A DNA stretch of 64,000 nucleotides from Tanytarsus gracilentus (lineage: Eukaryota > Arthropoda > Insecta > Diptera > Chironomidae): contig JAXRKN010000036.1 of NCBI GenBank assembly GCA_038502055.1, positions 3,038,001-3,102,000 of the forward strand. The letters run 5' to 3'. The notes beneath the pieces were generated by a model. That model searched no databases, was not told where the DNA came from, and saw only the letters and a program-made list of their open reading frames with translations. The position numbers and the translations under genes were made by a program. This document shows positions 12,239-24,900 of the stretch, piece after piece (the stretch's first letter is position 1; each line of letters opens with the position of its first letter).

Positions 12239-14609
12239 TTTAAATCTACACATCTCAAACTTTTTTCAAAACTAATGAAGAATAAATTTTTTTAAAGCAT
12301 TAATTTTTGACACGTAAATAATTTTTTTAAATTTTTATTTTAAAAACATTAAAAACAAAGTTAATATTCAGCCACATCATTTAAATATTTATTTAGGGGC
12401 AACCTGTAATACAAATTAAAAAAAATGAAACACTCATTTTAATGAAACTGTTTTCTCATCATTTTATTTTATTCTTTTTTCATTTTTCCATATTCAATGT
12501 TTTTTTTGAGTATCAATAATTTATTTTCTCTTTCATTTTACGTGTATCGGGTTTGCTTTTGTGTTGATAGAAAAAAAAAGTTTTTTTCTCTACATTATTT
12601 TAATTAAATTTCTTTGTACAAAATTTTATAATAATTTTACAAACATCAAATGGTTTTTAATTTTATTTGTCGTGTTTAGAGAAAAGTTTTTACATGCACG
12701 TGGAAAATATCAGATTTACATTCAATATGGAGCTTTGTGTCTGTATGTGCGGTTTTACTCACTCCATATGTGCGATTATGGAAATTACATTCGATGCGGT
12801 TTCGCTATCAACATTTACAAATTTTCATCTCTATCGTGGGCAGAGAGTGGAAGGTTTTAGTGATTTTTACTTAATCCAATTCTCAGTAATTAAATTAGTG
12901 TTTTTATTCAATTAGTTCATTAACTTTGCGTTCGCTTATAAGCGGCGGCTCAACCATTTTACATATGCATGATAAATTAAAATGAAAATTTTATCTAAAT
13001 TTTAAATCTCAATTTTGCTAAAATTTAGACATTTTTGTCAAATAATTTTCGCATTATGAATTAATTAAAAAAACAGTGGAAATTTAACAGTTAGAAAATT
13101 TATTCAGCATATAACAAAATTTTGATTTTCTAGTCTTGCAGTGGAAATTGTTTAAGCAATTAATTATTTTTTAAAAAACGTCACTCTAAATTTTTTAGTT
13201 TCTAAATCAGTTAAAAGGCTTTAATTTTTTTTCTATTTTTTAATTAAGGGATTTACAAAAAATCGTCATCTAAATTTATTTTCTCTAAAATTTTTAAAAA
13301 AAAGTCTTTCGAATTATTTTCGCATGCATCACAAACATATTCTCTCGGATTTGATCAAGATATCATTTTGATGAAATTAGAGCGCTTGTTATCCTCCTCA
13401 TCAAATATTTTCTCATCATCTCGTCTCATCACAAACATATATCTTGGAGTGAGGGGAAATTGCGAAGTAGCATTTTGTTTGATTTGCAATATTTTACTGT
13501 TTGCTCAATAAGAAGGAAGCTGTTGGGAATGGGAGATGAGGATGTGGTGTGGGGCTTTTGTGTGAGAGGTAGACATTAGGATGTTCTAATGCAGGCGAAT
13601 GAGAATCATGAGATTATTCTCTATCGAGTAAATTGAACAAGAAGTTTATGTATGAGAATTATGCTTTTTCGGTGTGTCTGCGGCAAATTTATCAAAATTC
13701 CTCACAGATGAAAATTGGCAAAAATATTTTCTCACATATTCGCTTTGAGTAAATATTAAGAGAGAAATGAAGAAAATAAATTTTGAGGGTCTTAAAAAAT
13801 TCGCGACATATTTTTTCTAAAATTATTCGCAAAAACTTTTTCTGCTAGTTTTGAACTCCTCCAAAAATTTGATGAACTCAAATAATTTCCAACTCATCTC
13901 ATATAATGAATTCACCCTCCACTGTTCATATCCAATGCTCTCTCATTTTTAATCCAATTTTTATCTGCCCAATAAATAAAGTCGGAAAATGTATTTTGAG
14001 AAAAATACAGCAAATCAGAATGAATTAGTGTCGTTATGCGATTATGATTTTTCGATTTTTGTTTTTCTGGGTCAAACTAATAATAATTGCTAAATATTTT
14101 TTTGTTTAGTCACAAACAAAAGTGACCGAGAATGTTTTTGATGTTCTTCTATCTCACAACCATGTTTGTCTATAATTTTCATCGAAATGATTTTTGGGGT
14201 TGAATTGGATCAATAAACAAAATCTTAATTAATAATTGAAGACGTTTAATTGGACTAAGGTGGGTTGGGATTTGGGCTAAAGAGGAATTAACATTTATAT
14301 ACAGATAAAAGATTGCCACATATCAACAATTATCATTGTCCTTCGTGTTTCGAATGAAGATTTTAAAAGATGCCGCAATTTATTAATTTAATCTTAAACA
14401 CATTTTTGTTTTTCATCCTCTTTTTAAACTCATTTCACATTTCAACAGATTTCATCTAATAAAAAAAATTAAATTTACAAAAAATACCTAATAATTTCTT
14501 CTTTTGAGAATATTTAAATTTTCTACAAAACTTTAAGGTCAGTTTAGATTTTTACAAAACATCTTTAAATTTCTTTTAATCGTTTAATTTAAAAAATTTT
14601 CCTAATAAA
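12239..14609. other. Intergenic, no gene seen (copy A)
   Basis: AT-rich spacer between the tRNA palindrome and the LRR 3' exon. The 99- and 82-residue frames around 12561-12915 overlap in different frames, lack domains, and are preserved in copy B only because the whole stretch is nearly identical. No gene is supportable. Confidence 0.55.
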
Positions 14610-16273
14610 TTACATCGGAATCGTTGTCGTTCCCATAATACTTCCCGAAATGTAGTTCGGATGCCCATGAGTGTTGTGCATGTGATGATGCTGACAATTC
14701 ATGAGCGCTTCCTTCGAGCTATCCTTCACAACATGATTCTGATGATGCACATTTGCCGCATTATTATTGCAAAGTGCTTGCTCATCCTGGGAAATGGTGT
14801 AAGAGTGATAAGACACAAATTCTTGTGGCATTTGTTGTCGTTTCGCTTGCTCGATTCTTCGCTTCTTGATTTTCAGCCATCCGAGCACGGAAACGAGAAC
14901 GATAAAGACGAGAATCCCGAGTGCACAGCCGACAATGAGTCCCAGGCGTCGTGTAAGCAAGTTATGAAGGAATCCATTGTTTCGCGATGGATCTCGCTCC
15001 ATGACACTGCTCAATGAGTACAGCGTTCGTATTTGAGTGCATCGTGACGTCATTGTCTCACTAATTGATCCCTTTAGATCGGGCGAAAAAACTTCATTTT
15101 GAGTGTCATGGAGGCTATTGATGAGGTGATAAGCGGCACTTTCACTGCTATTATAATCATTCTTGTATGTCAACCAATTTCCAACGCCAAGCACACAAAT
15201 AAGATATAAAGTGTTGCTTGTGAGATTCGCAAGTCGTGCCGAGTTTGAAGAGCGACTGAGATACATCAGTTTGACCTAGACAAGAGGAAAATTTAATTTT
15301 CGACATTCGAAGATACAGAAAACATTAACTAACCTCATCGGGTACTTCGAGAGAATGATAAATAACTTTATAGCCACTCAACCCCGAGTGATCTCGACTT
15401 TGCCATGACACCAGCACCGAGTACGGTTGTATGTCTTGAATTGCCAATTTCATGATTAAGGGCGCATCACAAAAGTCTTGCGGTTCCATTTTTAGAAAGT
15501 CCTTGCCCTTTAAAGTCTCCGGTTGATTGCAGTTCAATCGATTGCCACTCGTTGGCTCTTGCAAAATATTCCACTTGAGATGATCATGCAGCCATTCCCA
15601 CAGCTCTTGAGAATCACATGAACAATGGATGGGATTATCTGTGTTATTTTTTATAAAAATGAAAACGGATGGGAATGTGGAAATGACAAAAATTGGAAAA
15701 TTAAAAATTTATTAAAGTCATAAATTTTCGTTCGACAGTGAGAGAGAGGAAAAATTCGGTTTCAATTAAAAAGCCATATAATAAGTTGAGAATTTTGCGA
15801 GGTTTGGAAATTTAAGATTAATTTTTAATATTCCAGGAAAACTTAAATTTCATAAAACCGTTATGAATAAATTTTAAGAAAATTTAAACTTTAAAAATAC
15901 GTTATGAATATTTTAAAATTTAAATTTCAAAGATACGTTAAAATATTATTTAAAAATTTACAATTCCTCCCCTGAAATGCTGCATCACTCTCTAAAATTA
16001 AAGCAGCAATAAAAAATACCTTGATTTATGGTCGAAAACTCTTCTTTCTCCTCCCAAAAATGCTCTCACCCAGATTAATTTCATGCTTGATAAAAATTTG
16101 GAGCAAATTCTTTACCTGCAATCCACAAATGCTTGATGTGTGTTTCTAATGGCTTTAAAGCTTTCAATGGAATCGTCTCAAAGCGATTTCGCTTAATGTC
16201 GAGCCATTCCAATTTTCTTAATGCCTTAAATGACTCCATCGGTATGACTGTGAGATAATTCGATGTGAGATAG
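14610..16273 (-). pseudogene. 5'-truncated 3' end of the LRR receptor gene (copy A)
   Basis: Copies of the last exons of the gene at 21935-31113: exon 6 at 14610-15275, exon 5 at 15334-15638, and the last 158 bp of exon 4 at 16116-16273, where the duplication joint cuts it. Splice sites and reading frame are preserved, with no stop or indel in coding sequence. The piece encodes the last LRR fragment, LRRCT, fibronectin-type-III-like region, transmembrane helix and cytoplasmic tail, but has no start codon, signal peptide or promoter. Compared with the full copy I see about seven base changes over about 1.13 kb, all synonymous. A truncated pseudogene is the plain reading. Very recent origin, gene conversion, or an allele placed in tandem by the assembler would all explain the absence of decay. 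Confidence 0.8.
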
Positions 16274-16554
16274 TTAATGGTTTATAATAATTATTTGTTT
16301 ATTAAAAATTGTTTTGTACACTTAATTAATCTTTTTCAGCAATTCGCACTCATGAAGAGAGTCACTCAATTTTTTTCGAGAACGTTTTTTTAACAACTTC
16401 AAGCTCTCTTGATAACTTATAAAATATAATACAATCGAGTAAATAATTCTGCTTCATTGAAGGAAGTCACATGAACTTTTGGTCTCACAGAGTCGAAAAT
16501 ATTCATTTCTTATCAGTAAATTGGCTTAGTTAATTGAGCAATTAATAAGAAATG

Positions 16555-16845
16555 TTAAAAAGCACACTTTAATCCATTCCTAGCTTTTCTGCATGCTAAA
16601 ACTCTTCTGCAAATTCCCTTTTTGTCTTTCATAAAATTTGCGAAACATTTTCCTCCAATCATAGAGTGACCAGAGATTGACTGAGGTTTGCCAAGACAGT
16701 TTCCTTTATCATCACATGCCTCACAATGATTCGCTACACCAATAAATCTTTCCCAGAATTCACTGTCATCACAATATTCCGAAGAAATGCCGTTAATTGA
16801 AATTTTTAATGCTATGAAAACAAAAATAATGAATGAAGTTTTCAT
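16555..16845 (-). CDS. Small secreted cysteine-rich protein, copy B
   Basis: Second copy of the 96-residue signal-peptide-bearing protein with eight cysteines, identical in amino-acid sequence to the product of 9215-9505. It lies divergently next to the broken DnaJ copy. Of the protein genes in the unit it is the only one fully intact in both copies, so if the duplication is real its dosage is doubled. Family not recognised. Confidence 0.72.
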   Translation of the reverse strand: MKTSFIIFVFIALKISINGISSEYCDDSEFWERFIGVANHCEACDDKGNCLGKPQSISGHSMIGGKCFANFMKDKKGICRRVLACRKARNGLKCAF

Positions 16846-17101
16846 TTTGTGTTCTGATTCGTATGACTTTGTTGAAAAAACTGATAATTTTATTCTTGCT
16901 CTCTCGTTTTTTGTTTCTTATCATTTTTTAATTTCTATTTTTCATGGGAGAAAGAATTAATTTTATGATTATGTAATTAGGTGATTAATGAAATTTTAAT
17001 CACAATCTAATTAAAAAAATTAATTTTGTAATTATTTTTAACCTCAAAATCGGCTTGATTAACCTCAGTAATCATTTGTCGAAATTCTCAAAATTTAAAA
17101 A

Positions 17102-17748
17102 ATGCCAAACTATTATGAAATTCTCGACATGCAACAGTGGATGAAATTAGAAAAGCTTATCGAAGTCTCGCTTTGCGTTTTCACCCTGACAAAAATCGCG
17201 ACGACTCAACAGATGAAGCGACAAGAAAATTTCGAGAAATATCTCAAGCTTATGAAGTTTTGTCCGATTCACAAAAGCGTCGTCAGTATGATATGCAGTT
17301 CATGGACTCTGGCCATCAACGTTTCTCAATTGGAGTTTTTCAATTTCGCGATCCTTTTGATATTTTTCAAGAATTTTTTGGTATTCCTGAGCTCTTTGAA
17401 TTTGGAAGAAATAGCAGCTTTGTGGACGACTCGTTTTTAACTAGAATGCCCTCCGATCATCCTCGGAACTCAGTTCCTGATATCGAGTTTCCGAACGTCC
17501 ATAGAGAATTTCACTATCATGTAAGTTTTTCGCTATAATAAAAATTTAAAATTACCTTAACCACGAAAATTTCCAAGCGCTCTTCAGTGACTCGATCAGT
17601 ACGGAATGGAATTGCAACGGAAACTCGCATGCTTCAACTGGATGGTCAAGAGATTGTCGAGCATTATGAAAATGGAATTCTGAAGAGTCGCATTGTGAAT
17701 GGAATTCCCCAACCAGCTTTACCATCGACATCATCACAGAAATATTGA
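17102..17748 (+). pseudogene. DNAJB6-like gene, copy B, broken by a 10-bp net deletion
   Basis: Collinear with the intact gene at 9762-10418 (exons 17102-17520 and 17578-17748, same intron). After codon 8, twelve bases of copy A are replaced by two (…ATTCTCGACATGCAAC), a net loss of 10 bp that shifts frame inside helix I of the J domain. The initiating ATG therefore leads into a 112-residue out-of-frame product. The original frame is open from 17137 but begins there with GTG, lacking the first 15 residues of the J domain. The remainder is almost unchanged: one synonymous change and one Ser-to-Pro change in exon 2. Loss of function is likely; a sequencing error at this point should be excluded. 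Confidence 0.85.
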
Positions 17749-19028
17749 TAAAAGAGAGTAAAAATAAAAATATTTGAGAAATTTTTGAAAAAATATTCTG
17801 ATTGAAAAATAATATTTTTCTTTAATAAAATGTGCATTAAAAAAATATAAGAAATCAAACCTCCAGTAATAAATTTTTCATATCAAATTTCTATTTGTGA
17901 GTTCAACTCAAGAGATCTCAAATTAATTCGATAAAGTGTTAGAATCAATTTTGTTTCATCGAATCCATTACTCCTCCCCTCCTTTTTAGACTTTCTCACA
18001 ATTTTTGGGGAGTAAATTGATGAAAAGAAAAATATTTCGAAGTAAAGCAAATGAGGAATGCGTTTTCTTCATTTCATTCAATTAAGTTAATTAGCATCGA
18101 TAGGAGACTTGAGTAAGGAAAAGTAACGAGTGAAGAATAACAAAATCGAGAGCAAACTTTTCTTTTAGCTATTTTTATTGCTTTTGTTTGTCTTCATTAC
18201 AGGGATTTAAGGTTGATGTCCGATGTGATTGATGAAATATCATTTAAAGAAATAAATTTAAGACATAATTAATAAAAATATAAAAACATCAAAAATTAAT
18301 TTTGATTTTTTTGATCTGTTCCACATTCCATCGAAAAGTTAATTTCATCAGCGTCAATTCCAACTTCACTCTCATTAAGTTTCATGTGAAATAAATTTTT
18401 CATCATCAACAAGAAGACGGAAGCAAAAAAGATGAGTTCGGATGTAACGATGCGACGTATATAAACATTGACTGTGGAAAGAGCACAAGAAATTTCGACG
18501 AGTGAGCATGAAGAAAGGTTCACGATGGAAGTTAATTAAGTGGAAGGCGTAATAGAGTTGTTTTTATATGCGATGACGAAAGCGAAAGATTTTTATCATG
18601 CTGATTTTTAATAATTGAGCACTTTTCCGTTTATGTCACTCACTCACTTCCTTAAGTACTTCCGCAACTGCCTTAAGGATATTTTTTCCCTTTTCATCCT
18701 CGCTGACTTTTATGATTTACTTTTGATGACTGCTTAATCTGCATTAATCTTCACCTCCTCCCCTTTTTTTGTCATGCAAAGATGAGATTCGCTTAATGAG
18801 TATCTCAATGTGTGTGTGAAACGATTTATGATGTTTAAACGCTTTATTCTAGACCTGTGCTTTAAATCATGAAATAATTTACGTAAAGTTCATCCTTTTC
18901 TGCGCGGTTTTTGCCTGCTTGTAATTTATCATGTTATCTTACACATCATTATCATAATAATTATGCTGGTAAAATCATGACGATGAAAATTAATAAGAGT
19001 TTTGCAAAAAGTTTTGCGGAAATTTGAT
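17749..19028. other. Intergenic, no gene seen (copy B)
   Basis: Counterpart of 10419-11695. Same AT-rich spacer with scattered substitutions and 1-2 bp indels; the minus-strand frame at 18296-18523 shows amino-acid drift and is judged noncoding. Confidence 0.6.
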
Positions 19029-19146
19029 GAATGCTGAAAATTTAAATCTAAAAGCATTTTAATGCGAAAAAATATTTAGTTGAGCTAACATTTTTTGCTC
19101 TAATTTGAATAAGTGTTTTTTATCGATGCAATTTACATCAGCACAT

Positions 19147-19254
19147 GCCCGGGTAGCTCAATCGGTAGAGCGTTGGACTTTTATGGTGTCTCTTGTCCTA
19201 AAAGACTAGCCGTTAGACATCCAAAGGCTAGGGGTTCAAGTCCCCTCTCGGGCG
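19147..19254 (+). tRNA. tRNA-Lys(UUU) with a 35-nt intron, copy B plus strand
   Basis: Full cloverleaf, mature sequence identical to the other three genes; intron at 19184-19218 in the 37/38 position, in the majority version. Pol III A and B boxes are the standard internal ones (TAGCTCAATCGG and GGTTCAAGTCC). A run of T follows the 3' end. Confidence 0.93.
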
Positions 19255-19343
19255 GGCTTTTTTTGTGCCGTAAAAGCTTTTTTTTTCTTAGAGATCATCC
19301 CAAAAACGAGTTAACTAAAAGTTAATACAAAAAAAAATAAGCC

Positions 19344-19451
19344 CGCCCGAGAGGGGACTTGAACCCCTAGCCTTTGGATGTCTAACGGCTAGTCTTTTAG
19401 GACAAGAGACACCATAAAAGTCCAACGCTCTACCGATTGAGCTACCCGGGC
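19344..19451 (-). tRNA. tRNA-Lys(UUU) with a 35-nt intron, copy B minus strand
   Basis: Inverted partner of 19147-19254, same intron and same mature sequence. Terminates into the short spacer between the two genes. Confidence 0.93.
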
Positions 19452-19569
19452 ATGTGCTGATGTGAGGTGCATCGATGCAAAACACTAATTCAAATTAGAG
19501 CAAAAAAATGTTTGTTCAACTAAATATTTTTTCGCATTAAAATGCTTTTCGCATACATTTTCAGCATTC

Positions 19570-21934
19570 TTTAAATCTACGCATCTCAAACTTTTTTCAA
19601 AACTCATGAAGAATAAATTTTTTTAAAGCATTAATTTTTGACACGTAAATAATTTTTTTAAATTTTTATTTTAAAAAAAATTAAAACAAAATTTATTTTC
19701 AGCCGTAACAGTATTTAAATATTTATTTAGGGGCAACCTGTAATACAAATTAATAAAAATGAAACACTCATTTTAATGAAATTGTTTTCTCATCATTTTA
19801 TTTTATTCTTTTTTCATTTTTCCATATTCAATGTTTTTTTTGAGTATCAATAATTTATTTTCTCTTTCATTTTACGTGTATCGGGTTTGCTTTTGTGTTG
19901 ATAGAAAAAAAAAGTTTTTTTCTCTACATTATTTTAATTAAATTTCTTTGTACAAAATTTTATAATAATTTTACAAACATCAAATGGTTTTTAATTTTAT
20001 TTGTCGTGTTTAGAGAAAAGTTTTTACATGCACGTGGAAAATATCAGATTTACATTCAATATGGAGCTTTGTGTCTGTATGTGCGGTTTTACTCACTCCA
20101 TATGTGCGATTATGGAAATTACATTCGATGCGGTTTCGCTATCAACATTTACAAATTTTCATCTCTATCGTGGGCAGAGAGTGGAAGGTTTTAGTGATTT
20201 TTACTTAATCCAATTCTCAGTAATTAAATTAGTGTTTTTATTCAATTAGTTCATTAACTTTGCGTTCGCTTATAAGCGGCGGCTCAACCATTTTACATAT
20301 GCATGATAAATTAAAATGAAAATTTTATTTAAATCTCAATTTTGCTAAAATTTAGACATTTTTGTCAAATAATTTTCGCATTATGAATTAATTAAAAAAA
20401 CAGTGGAAATTTAACAGTTAGAAAATTTATTTAGCATATAACAAAATTTTGATTTTCTAGTCTTGCAGTGGAAATTTTTTAAGCAATTAATTATTTTTTA
20501 AAAAACGTCACTCTAAATTTTTTAGTTTCTAAATCAGTTAAAAGGCTTTAATTTTTTCTATTTTTTAATTAAGGGATTTACAAAAAATCGTCATCTAAAT
20601 TTATTTTCTCTAAAATTTTTAAAAAAAAGTCTTTCGAATTATTTTCGCATGCATCACAAACATATTCTCTCGGATTTGATCAAGATTTCATTTTGATGAA
20701 ATTAGAGCGCTTGTTATCCTCCTCATCAAATATTTTCTCATCATCTCGTCTCATCACAAACATATATCTTGGAGTAAGGGGAAATTGCGAAGTAGCATTT
20801 TGTTTGATTTGCAATATTTTACTGTTTGCTCAATAAGAAGGAAGCTGTTGGGAATGGGAGATGAGGATGTGGTGTGGGGCTTTTGTGTGAGAGGTAGACA
20901 TTAGGATGTTCTAATGCAGGCGAATGAGAATCATGAGATTATTCTCTATCGAGTAAATTGAACAAGAAGTTTATGTATGAGAATTATGCTTTTTCGGTGT
21001 GTCTGCGGCAAATTTATCAAAATTCCTCACAGATGAAAATTGGCAAAAATATTTTCTCACATATTCACTTTGAGTAAATATTAAGAGAGAGATGAAGAAA
21101 ATAAATTTTGAGGGTCTTAAAAAATTCGCGACATATTTTTTCTAAAATTATTCGCAAAAACTTTTTCTGCTAGTTTTGAACTCCTCCAAAAAGTTGATGA
21201 ACTCAAATAATTTCCAACTCATCTCATATAATGAATTCACCCTCCACTGTTCATATCCAATGCTCTCTCATTTTGAATCCAATTTTTATCTGCCCAATAA
21301 ATAAAGTCGGAAAATGTATTTTGAGAAAAATACAGCAAATCAGAATGAATTAGTGTCGTTATGCGATTATGATTTTTCGATTTTTGTTTTTCTGGGTCAA
21401 ACTAATAATAATTGCTAAATATTTTTTTGTTTAGTCACAAACAAAAGTGACCGAGAATGTTTTTGATGTTCTTCTATCTCACAACCATGTTTGTCTATAA
21501 TTTTCATCGAAATGATTTTTGGGGTTGAATTGGATCAATAAACAAAATCTTAATTAATAATTGAAGACGTTTAATTGGACTAAGGTGGGTTGGGATTTGG
21601 GCTAAAGAGGAATTAACATTTATATACAGATAAAAGATTGCCACATATCAACAATTATCATTGTCCTTCGTGTTTCGAATGAAGATTTTAAAAGATGCCG
21701 CAATTAATTAATTTAATCTTAAACACATTTTTGTTTTGCATCCTCTTTTTAAACTCATTTCACATTTCAACAGATTTCATCTAATAAAAAAAATTAAATT
21801 TACAAAAAATACCTAATAATTTCTTCTCTTGAGAATATTTAAATTTTCTACAAAACTTTAAGGTCAGTTTAGATTTTTACAAAACATCATTAAATTTCTT
21901 TTAATCGTTTAATTTAAAAAATTTTCCTAATAAA
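19570..21934. other. Intergenic, no gene seen (copy B)
   Basis: Counterpart of 12239-14609; AT-rich, with no domain-bearing frame. It should contain the 3' UTR of the LRR gene on the minus strand, but I could not fix a poly(A) signal. Confidence 0.55.
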
Positions 21935-24900
21935 TTACATCGGAATCGTTGTCGTTCCCATAATACTTCCCGAAATGTAGTTCGGATGCCCATGAGTATT
22001 GTGCATATGATGATGCTGACAATTCATGAGCGCTTCCTTCGAGCTATCCTTCACAACATGATTCTGATGATGCACATTTGCCGCATTATTATTGCAAAGT
22101 GCTTGCTCATCCTGGGAAATGGTGTAAGAGTGATAAGACACAAATTCTTGTGGCATTTGTTGTCGTTTCGCTTGCTCGATTCTTCGCTTCTTGATTTTCA
22201 GCCATCCGAGCACGGAAACGAGAACGATAAAGACGAGAATCCCGAGTGCACAGCCGACAATGAGTCCCAGGCGTCGTGTAAGCAAGTTATGAAGGAATCC
22301 ATTGTTTCGCGATGGATCTCGCTCCATGACACTGCTCAATGAGTACAGCGTTCGTATTTGAGTGCATCGTGACGTCATTGTCTCACTAATTGATCCCTTT
22401 AGATCGGGCGAAAAAACTTCATTTTGAGTGTCATGAAGGCTATTGATGAGGTGATAAGCAGCACTTTCACTGCTATTATAATCATTCTTGTATGTCAACC
22501 AATTTCCAACGCCAAGCACACAAATAAGATATAAAGTATTGCTTGTGAGATTCGCAAGTCGTGCCGAGTTTGAAGAGCGACTGAGATACATCAGTTTGAC
22601 CTAGACAAGAGGAAAATTTAATTTTCGACATTCGAAGATACAGAAGACATTAACTAACCTCATCGGGTACCTCGAGAGAATGATAAATAACTTTATAGCC
22701 ACTCAACCCCGAGTGATCTCGACTCTGCCATGACACCAGCACCGAGTACGGTTGTATGTCTTGAATTGCCAATTTCATGATTAAGGGCGCATCACAAAAG
22801 TCTTGCGGTTCCATTTTTAGAAAGTCCTTGCCCTTTAAAGTCTCCGGTTGATTGCAGTTCAATCGATTGCCACTCGTTGGCTCTTGCAAAATATTCCACT
22901 TGAGATGATCATGCAGCCATTCCCACAGCTCTTGAGAATCACATGAACAATGGATGGGATTATCTGTGTTATTTTTCATAAAAATGAAAACGGATGGGAA
23001 TGTGGAAATGACAAAAATTGGAAAATTAAAAATTTATTAAAGTCATAAATTTTCGTTCGACAGTGAGAGAGAGGAAAAATTCGGTTTCAATTAAAAAGCC
23101 ATATAATAAGTTGAGAATTTTGCGAGGTTTGGAAATTTAAGATTAATTTTTAATATTCCAGGAAAATTTAAATTTCATAAAACCGTTATGAATAAATTTT
23201 AAGAAAATTTAAACTTTAAAAATACGTTATGAATATTTTAAAATTTAAAATCAAAAAAACCGTTAAAATATTATTTAAAAAATTTACAATTCCTCCCCTG
23301 AAATGCTGCATCACCCTCTAAAATTAAAGCAGCAATAAAAAATACCTTGATTTATGGTCGAAATCTCTTCTTTCTCCTCCCAAAAATGCTCTCACCCAGA
23401 TTAATTTCATGCTTGATAAAAATTTGGAGCAAATTCTTTACCTGCAATCCACAAATGCTTGATGTGTGTTTCTAATGGCTTTAAAGCTTTCAATGGAATC
23501 GTCTCAAAGCGATTTCGCTTAATGTCGAGCCATTCCAATTTTCTTAATGCCTTAAATGACTCCATCGGTATGACTGTGAGATAATTCGATGTGAGATAGA
23601 GCTGCCTTAAGCCGCTCAACGAGTCAAATGTCATCTTATCGATTTTGGCCAATTGATTGTGGGACAAATCGAGAATGCCAAGCATGCTCAAGTCCGGTGA
23701 GAAATCCTCCAAATCACGGAGATTATTATGCGACACATTAAGTTTGGTCAATTGTAAAAGCCCTTGCAGGCGCTCTTTTGGCAGCATTTCGATAACGTTT
23801 CGACTCAAGTCCAATATGTGAAGATTGGCCAGTGTCACAAATGCCCCCGGAGAGATTCGATTGATGTAATTCTCCGACAAAAAGAGATTCTGCAGTGCCG
23901 GAAACATTTCAAAGTCTCTGCTCGTGAGAATCGATAAATTCGTTTGTCGAATATGCAACTCGGTCAAGTACGGATATTTTTCATCCTGATTATTGTTGCC
24001 GGTATAGATTTTCTCCAATGGATTGCCCGTCAGGTTCAGCCACGCTAAACGTGCAAGTGAATTTTTCGACAATGCCATGCTCGGTATTTGCATGAAGCGA
24101 TTGAAGGCCAAATCAATACGCTGCAGGCTTATCGAGTGCTGGAAAAAATTACTCGGCAGACTAAACAGTGAGTTGCCACTGAGATCAATCATGTCCAAGT
24201 GCGGCAAGTGGGCGGTATTAAATCCACTGATTGATGTTATCGCATTCGAGCTCAAATCCAATTGCCGCAAATTCGGCAATCCATTCAATTTGAAAAAGTC
24301 AATGTAGTTGATGGCATTGTGTGCAAGCGAGAGCATCTCCAGTGTCGATATATTCGATAGTGCCATGTGTGGAAACTCATTAATTACATTACCATTGAGC
24401 TTCAAATCTTTAAAAACATTGAGACGAGCGAAGAGTGTTCGACTAATTGCTCGTAATTGATTGCGAGCGAGATCAATGTGAACGAGATTTGTGGTGCGGG
24501 CGAAGAGAGTATCGGGGAGCTGCGAAATGCCACATTCGACCATAATTAATGTCTGCAGAGATGGCAATTTATCAAACATATTCTCCTTTATCGCTGCGCC
24601 GCTAAAGTTATTCGACGAAATTCGCAGAACCCGCAAGCTGGGAATGTCAATTTGTTTAATGTCCCACGAATGAAGGTAATTGCCATCGAGATTAAGCTCA
24701 TTGAGGTTGGAGAGACCGCGAAAAGCGTTTGCTTCGATTTTCGTGAGATTTGTTTTGCGTAAATTAAGAATGTACACCGATGGCAGTGGATCAATGAACA
24801 TCTCTTTATGCATGACATTAATTTTGTTCTCGGACAGATCCAAAGTGCGAAGACTCTTCAATTTTCCAAACGCATTCGGTTCGATCGTGTGGAGGAGATT

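Larger units (their letters stand above)
8935..16273. repeat. Tandem duplication, copy A (about 7.34 kb)
   Basis: The sequence beginning TTAATGGTTTATAATAATTA at 8935 recurs at 16274, and the two stretches stay collinear and nearly identical to 16273 and 23599. The joint at 16273/16274 fuses the inside of an LRR-gene exon (…GTGAGATAG) directly to the unit start, with only about 1 bp of microhomology, so no homologous repeat mediated it. Contents: cysteine-rich secreted gene (-), intact DnaJ gene (+), two tRNA-Lys genes, and the 3' part of the LRR receptor gene (-). Net indels make copy A 13 bp longer than copy B. Confidence 0.95.
19029..19569. repeat. Imperfect palindrome containing two convergent tRNA-Lys genes (copy B)
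   Basis: Same structure as 11696-12238. The outer right arm here still matches the left arm (AATGCTTTTCGCATACATTTTC and TCAGCATTC mirror GAATGCTGAAAAT and AAAAGCATTTTAATGCG on the left), whereas copy A has diverged there. Copy B is thus closer to the ancestral palindrome. Confidence 0.85.
16274..23599. repeat. Tandem duplication, copy B (about 7.33 kb)
   Basis: Second collinear copy of the unit at 8935-16273. Its right end (23599) continues without interruption into the rest of LRR exon 4, so this side holds the ancestral 5' connection, while the left flank of copy A is the other ancestral edge. Copy B carries a frameshifted DnaJ gene, the same cysteine-rich protein with identical residues, two tRNA-Lys genes, and the functional 3' exons of the LRR gene. 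Confidence 0.95.

Noticed and set aside
12561..12915. Overlapping 99- and 82-residue ORFs repeated in copy B
   Set aside because: Preserved only because the spacer itself is almost identical; composition is AT-driven and no gene signals are near.
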